This document shows positions 59,217 through 64,000 of a stretch of 64,000 nucleotides of DNA, piece after piece. The stretch covers positions 1-64,000 of the forward strand of contig SVOK01000004.1 of the NCBI GenBank assembly GCA_015066445.1. Reading direction: 5' to 3'. The position numbers and the translations under genes are program-made. Positions within the stretch are counted from its first letter, which is position 1. The number at the start of each line of letters is the position of its first letter. The notes under the pieces are model-generated. The model worked only from the letters and a program-made list of their open reading frames with translations. It did no database searches and was not told the origin of the DNA. The DNA comes from Oscillospiraceae bacterium (GTDB taxonomy: Bacteria; Bacillota; Clostridia; Oscillospirales; Acutalibacteraceae).

Positions 59217-62200
59217 TTATTTATAATATCTTACATAGTCAACAGCCATCTGAGCCGGGAATTCGGTATTAGCGATGTCTGCCATAGCTTCTTCACTACC
59301 GCCTACTGCAAGAGTAACGAGTAAATACATATCCTCGTTGTTAATCTCAGCAAAGGTTTCAGCATCTTTAACATATTTATGAGTCATTACGCCATCAACA
59401 TAATATGCAACATATTCCTCAGTCCACTCACAACCAAATGTATGGAAGCTGTCATAGAAATTACCGTCTATTTCAGTATTATACACGCCATCATCGGGTC
59501 TGATTTTGTTGGCAACAATATTACCCTCTGCGTCATAGGTTGCATAGTGGAAGTTGTGGAATACTGTATCAGCCTTATATCCATAGTGCTCAATTACATC
59601 GATTTCGCCATTTTCGGGCCAGGTTGTTTCACCGTCACGGTTAGAAGTGCCGCCGAACCAGAAGCCGGACCATAGACCTGCACCCTTGGGTAGCTTTGCA
59701 CGCATTTCAACATAGCCTGTTTTGAAATCGAACTTGCCGTATGTATCAATACCGCCACTGGTGTAATCATAGGTTCTGTTATTTGCTGTTGCGGTTTCCT
59801 TAACAGCCTGCAAAATAAGACAGGAGTTACCGTCAACATCGTTGTCCATAAATAAGTTATCAGAATCGTTTTGATAATACTGATACTCATTATCAGCAGC
59901 AGACTTACGGTCAGCCCAATTGTTACGGTCAATATAGCTTCCTGTAAAATCATCATTCCAAGCAAGGCTATAGGTAGTGCCTTCTCTAACAATAGTAATG
60001 TCTGAAACTATCTCGGTATCAGCTGCTATTTGCTTTTTAAGGTTAACTATATCTCTTACGTCTACATTTGTATCCTTGCTTGCATCAAAGAAAGATTCAG
60101 CTATTTCAGTATCAAAGCCTAATAAATGGCTACGCATAAGAACACGGTCGTCTGCATTTAAAAGCTTATCGTTGTTAGCGTCGCCTGCATAAGGAAGTTG
60201 AATATACATAGCCTCGCTTGCTGCAGAAGGATAACCGTTATCGGTAACAGCTTCTCTGTAATATATAGGATAAATACCAGTTTCTAAATTAAGATTATTG
60301 AATATACCGCTTCCAGTGAAGTGAACACCGTCAACACTGTATTGGTAACCATTTTTAGCAGTAACTTTAATGCTGTTAGGAGTAACATTCTCAACAACTA
60401 CATCTTCTTCAGTGCAATCATAAAGCTTAACTATAGCTACATTATCAAAATAAAGAGCTACATTAGAAGCATTCTGAGGCTGCATGGAGAACTTAAATTT
60501 ATCAGTACTGCCTGTTGCTTTAAGTATTGTGCTTGAGGTTTTCCAAGCACCGCCTGTGCCCTCCTCAGCAGTAAGAGAAAGATTACACTTATAACCAATA
60601 TCATTATTTAAAATTGCACCTAAAGTACCTGTATAAGCATCACTGTAATAATCAAACTCAATTATATAATAACTGCCCTTTTCGATAGCAATAGCTTCAT
60701 CAAAATCATTATAAACAGAGCCGTTTGCCTGACCGTTTGTATGTGAGAAAACGAGCTTTGTAGTATCATTACCAGCTACAGAATTTGTGCTATATCTCCA
60801 AACGCTTGTTGAACTGTCAACTGCGCTACCTGACTTTTTACCCTCAAAGGTAATCGGAGACTCTGGGTTAAAGGGAGTGAGAGAGAAATTATCAAAGTAC
60901 ATATAATTCTCGGTCAAGTTATTTGTAGTAATACCGAATTTAAGAGTAGCTGAGCCTTCGCTTGCTGTAAAGAATGCAGTCTGATGAACCCATTTACCAT
61001 TTGTACCTTTTTCGGCATCTATTGGTAATGAGATAGTTTTAATGTTCGCATCTTGGTTACGAATAGTAGCTTCCTTAAAGTCAACTCCTGCTTCGCAATA
61101 GAAATCGAAATCAAGTCTGTATTTATTTCCGGCAACTATAGGAACTGCTGTAGCACCATAGGTAACATTCATTGTAAGGCTGCCTTTAGCTTTACCTGTA
61201 TAAAGTCTCAACATTCTTGTATCGTTGCCTGCAATACCTTCTGCAGCGTCATAGAAACTCCAAACAGAGCTACTCAAGGTACCTGCTGTACCATTTGCAG
61301 TATCAAAACTGATGTTTGAATAATCGTCAGCAGCCTCTACTGGAAGCTCTACCAATGAGAAGTTATCGAAGTACATATATACATCAGGTGTAGCAGTATT
61401 TAGTTCTACGCCTATTTTGAAAACTGAATCAGCAGGAGCTGTAAAATATAATCTAAAGCTTTTCCAAGCACCATCTGTACCATTCTCAGAGGTTATACCC
61501 ATCATAGTACCGTTATGAACCTTACTTGAGCTTTTATCAGTAGCAATAGCTGCACTTGAGGTTCTGATGGTTAATTGCTTGAAATCAATACCTGCATCTG
61601 CATAATAATCGAAATCAAGACGGTAAACCTTACCGTTTGTTATATTAACAGTATTGCTGCCGTAAGTAAGCTGAGCCATTAAGTTTCCGGACTTATTTGT
61701 ATCTAACTTAAGCATTCTTGTTGCATTTCCTGCAATAGCACCGTTAAAACCATCATAGAAAGACCAATAGCTACTACTCAAATTACCTGCTATACCGTTT
61801 GCGGTATCAAAGCTGATGTTTGAATAATCGCCCTCTGTTTCAGCGGGAAGCTCTATAAGAGAAAAATTATCAAAGTAAATAAACACATCAGAAACAGCAG
61901 TTTTGGGAGTAATACCTACCTTAAGATTAGCATCTTCATCTGCTGTAAATGCAAGCTTAATGCTCTTCCAAGCGCCTGCTGTACCATCGGTAGAAAGACC
62001 GAGAGTTGCAGCAGTTATTAAACCTGAAGAATCGCTCTTATCGGTTACTATTGCACCAGAATCTCTTACAGTCATACCGTTAAGATCTACGCCTGCATCT
62101 GCATAATAATCGAAAGAAAGAGAATAAGTTTTTCCACTTTCAATAGCTACATAGTTGCCATCTGCTAAAAGCCAAGCTGCAAGATTACCTGTAGCATCTG

Positions 62201-62435
62201 TTTTAACCTTAAGCATTTTGGTAGCATTTTCGCCTACAGGATTTTCAGCAGCATTATAAAAAGACCACTTAGAGCTGCTCATATTACCTGCAGTGCCGTT
62301 TTCACCGTCAAAGTTGATATTAGAATAATCAACTGCTACTGTAGTGTCAGTAGCGAACACCGTACCCACGGAAAGTGATGTCAGCAGGAGTGCTGCTGTA
62401 CAAAGAATTGCCAATAACTTTTTAAAAGTTTTCAT
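59217..62435 (-). CDS. Secreted GH16 beta-glucanase with four tandem N-terminal CBM-like modules and an internal dockerin-like domain
   Basis: Signal peptide MKTFKKLLAILCTAALLLTSLSVGTVFA; repeats ending YFDNFSL; GDANNDKLLNADDRVLMRSHLLG...FDASKDTNVDVRDIVNLKKQIA; GH16 ENGEIDVIEHYG active site; ATG at 62435 preferred. Confidence 0.92.
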   Translation of the reverse strand: MKTFKKLLAILCTAALLLTSLSVGTVFATDTTVAVDYSNINFDGENGTAGNMSSSKWSFYNAAENPVGENATKMLKVKTDATGNLAAWLLADGNYVAIESGKTYSLSFDYYADAGVDLNGMTVRDSGAIVTDKSDSSGLITAATLGLSTDGTAGAWKSIKLAFTADEDANLKVGITPKTAVSDVFIYFDNFSLIELPAETEGDYSNISFDTANGIAGNLSSSYWSFYDGFNGAIAGNATRMLKLDTNKSGNLMAQLTYGSNTVNITNGKVYRLDFDYYADAGIDFKQLTIRTSSAAIATDKSSSKVHNGTMMGITSENGTDGAWKSFRLYFTAPADSVFKIGVELNTATPDVYMYFDNFSLVELPVEAADDYSNISFDTANGTAGTLSSSVWSFYDAAEGIAGNDTRMLRLYTGKAKGSLTMNVTYGATAVPIVAGNKYRLDFDFYCEAGVDFKEATIRNQDANIKTISLPIDAEKGTNGKWVHQTAFFTASEGSATLKFGITTNNLTENYMYFDNFSLTPFNPESPITFEGKKSGSAVDSSTSVWRYSTNSVAGNDTTKLVFSHTNGQANGSVYNDFDEAIAIEKGSYYIIEFDYYSDAYTGTLGAILNNDIGYKCNLSLTAEEGTGGAWKTSSTILKATGSTDKFKFSMQPQNASNVALYFDNVAIVKLYDCTEEDVVVENVTPNSIKVTAKNGYQYSVDGVHFTGSGIFNNLNLETGIYPIYYREAVTDNGYPSAASEAMYIQLPYAGDANNDKLLNADDRVLMRSHLLGFDTEIAESFFDASKDTNVDVRDIVNLKKQIAADTEIVSDITIVREGTTYSLAWNDDFTGSYIDRNNWADRKSAADNEYQYYQNDSDNLFMDNDVDGNSCLILQAVKETATANNRTYDYTSGGIDTYGKFDFKTGYVEMRAKLPKGAGLWSGFWFGGTSNRDGETTWPENGEIDVIEHYGYKADTVFHNFHYATYDAEGNIVANKIRPDDGVYNTEIDGNFYDSFHTFGCEWTEEYVAYYVDGVMTHKYVKDAETFAEINNEDMYLLVTLAVGGSEEAMADIANTEFPAQMAVDYVRYYK

Positions 62436-62472
62436 AGTATTTCGCTCCTTTTTTAAATATATATATATTATT

Positions 62473-64000
62473 TTATTGGGATACAAACTGTTTCACAGCA
62501 TCGTTCTGTGAGGCGGAAGCCACATCCAACACATTAAGTGTGATAGCTTCGCCATAGGTATAAACCGTGCCTGTTCCATTCATAGGGGAAATAACAATAA
62601 ATGGTTTTACTTCAATATCCATATCCTTGTAAAGTGCTCTTATGTTTATGATTTTTGAAGTAAACTTTATATAATCTGCCGCAGAATCAACAACCTTTGT
62701 GTGATAGCCAGCGGACACAAGATCATCAGCCATTAAGGCTTCATCAAATCTCATCGGGCCCATAATATCAAGCTTTTTAGGGCGGTAAATCATACCGTAA
62801 TCCGAAACTAAATATTTTTCGCCTGCTATCTCGATAACCTTGCTGTTACCGTAGGTGGATTTGAAACCGAGCTTAAACTGCAAGGATATATCAGCATAGC
62901 CCTCAAAATCCTCGGTGTTTCGTCCTACCGAAACCTCAAAGGCTTCTTTTTCGGTAAGAAGCATTTTTTCATTGGCGATTACATTATCAATACGAACTAA
63001 TCTGAAATTATCAAAATATACAACAGCCGAAGTGTTTTCTGCCTTAGCGTAACACATTATCTGCAAAATATCATCAATATCAGCAGTGGCTGTAAATATA
63101 AAGTTGGCTTTTTTCCAGCCGCCGTCAGTTCCCTTTTCGTTTGATATATCAAGGTCAGCTTTGAACAAATTCTCGCCCGACTTATTCTTGATATAAAACT
63201 CGCCTAAAGTACCCTCGTACCCTTCAGCATAATAATCGAAGGAAAGACTGTAATTAGCGCCATCTTTAATAGGAATGGTACGCTTACCCTTATAAAGCTT
63301 AGTGACATAGTATTTAAGTCTTGCTTCATCAGGGTCAAATCTAAGCATTGTAGTTTCGTTACCACCTACAGGCTCTGCCTTACCGTCTACCCAAGACCAG
63401 CCTGCAGAGGTGAGCGCCGCATTAGTACCGTCAAGGTCAATATCAATAATATCGATATCCATATCAGGCTCTTCAACAATTTGGAAATTATCAAAATAGG
63501 TCTCATTACCCATAACATCGGATTTTACACGTATGAATAAATAATTGGCATTCTCTGTCTTTGGTGTTACCACAAAGGAAGCCTCACCGTTTACCCAACC
63601 TTGCGTGTCATTTGTAAGAGTAATAATATCGCCTATCTGGTAATTAGTCCAAGCGCTGTTTTCGGCACTTGTTCCAACAGTAAAGTTAACTTTACCTGTT
63701 TTGGACGGATTATAGTACTTGAATTTAACAGTATAATATTTACTTGGCTTTACTGGTACGGTAGCCATTCCGTTATAGAAAGCTACACCGTAATCCGTTC
63801 CTGCTGCAGCGGCTGTAAATTTTAACATATTAGTAGAATTACCTACAATATACCTTTTTTCACCGCTTGCATATTTAAGACCGCTTGAATTAAGGTTTTT
63901 GTTTTCTCCGCTGTCAAAATTAATTATACCATCAGCAGTATTAAGAAATGTAGCATCAGGTTCTCCCTGCTCTATTTTGGTAGCTTTAATAGTAATATCA
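62473..64000 (-). CDS. Secreted-type protein with CBM-like modules, 5' end beyond the right edge of the window
   Basis: Frame stays open from 63828 to 64000 (DITIKATKIEQGEPDATFLNTADGIINFDSGENKNLNSSGLKYASGEKRYIVGNSTN-MLKF...); contains modules homologous to those in the GH16 protein. Confidence 0.85.
   Translation of the reverse strand, partial: DITIKATKIEQGEPDATFLNTADGIINFDSGENKNLNSSGLKYASGEKRYIVGNSTNMLKFTAAAAGTDYGVAFYNGMATVPVKPSKYYTVKFKYYNPSKTGKVNFTVGTSAENSAWTNYQIGDIITLTNDTQGWVNGEASFVVTPKTENANYLFIRVKSDVMGNETYFDNFQIVEEPDMDIDIIDIDLDGTNAALTSAGWSWVDGKAEPVGGNETTMLRFDPDEARLKYYVTKLYKGKRTIPIKDGANYSLSFDYYAEGYEGTLGEFYIKNKSGENLFKADLDISNEKGTDGGWKKANFIFTATADIDDILQIMCYAKAENTSAVVYFDNFRLVRIDNVIANEKMLLTEKEAFEVSVGRNTEDFEGYADISLQFKLGFKSTYGNSKVIEIAGEKYLVSDYGMIYRPKKLDIMGPMRFDEALMADDLVSAGYHTKVVDSAADYIKFTSKIINIRALYKDMDIEVKPFIVISPMNGTGTVYTYGEAITLNVLDVASASQNDAVKQFVSQ

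Noticed and set aside
62452-62470. AT dinucleotide run (atatatatatatta) upstream of GH16
   Set aside because: Simple AT-rich intergenic spacer near the ribosome-binding site; no further structure.
1-64000. CRISPR array, prophage, transposase or integrase genes
   Set aside because: No regularly spaced repeats and no cas, capsid, terminase, integrase or transposase motifs seen in the translated ORFs.

Overview
This window looks like a low-GC, spore-forming Clostridia/Oscillospiraceae-type chromosome (inferred from gene content; taxon not confirmed). About 95% is coding, and nearly everything after 3.8 kb is on the minus strand. Housekeeping blocks: pheST-ireB; nfo/yqeG/rpsU/secG/leuS/rsfS/yqeK/nadD/yhbY/rdgB/ftsY/PHP/smc/radical-SAM/rnc/plsX/trmFO/topA/dprA/TrmH-type methylase; infC-rpmI-rplT; nfnAB; metK; ribU; ligA; yunB; spo0A; prfB; prmA. 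Accessory blocks: a GH35 beta-galactosidase, an AcnX/old-yellow-enzyme cluster, two MATE transporters, and a GH3/GH43/GH16 glycan locus whose secreted proteins carry repeated carbohydrate-binding-like modules and run off the right edge. Regulatory RNAs I can read directly: a SAM-I riboswitch (metK), an FMN riboswitch (ribU), a cobalamin-type riboswitch before a DUF4430/ECF pair, and an attenuator-like infC leader with an AUU start codon. Most noteworthy: (1) a tRNA-Ser(GCU) locus with two copies of a ~116-bp hairpin-rich element, one fused to a tRNA 5' fragment and the other to a tRNA 3' fragment; (2) a P-type ATPase with changes in three near-invariant catalytic motifs; (3) the cobalamin riboswitch with a 13-bp Shine-Dalgarno-sequestering hairpin and a competing upstream pairing segment; (4) a Spo0A with an altered acidic pocket; (5) tandem module expansion around an internal dockerin in a GH16 protein. 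All assignments are by eye; no database search was run.
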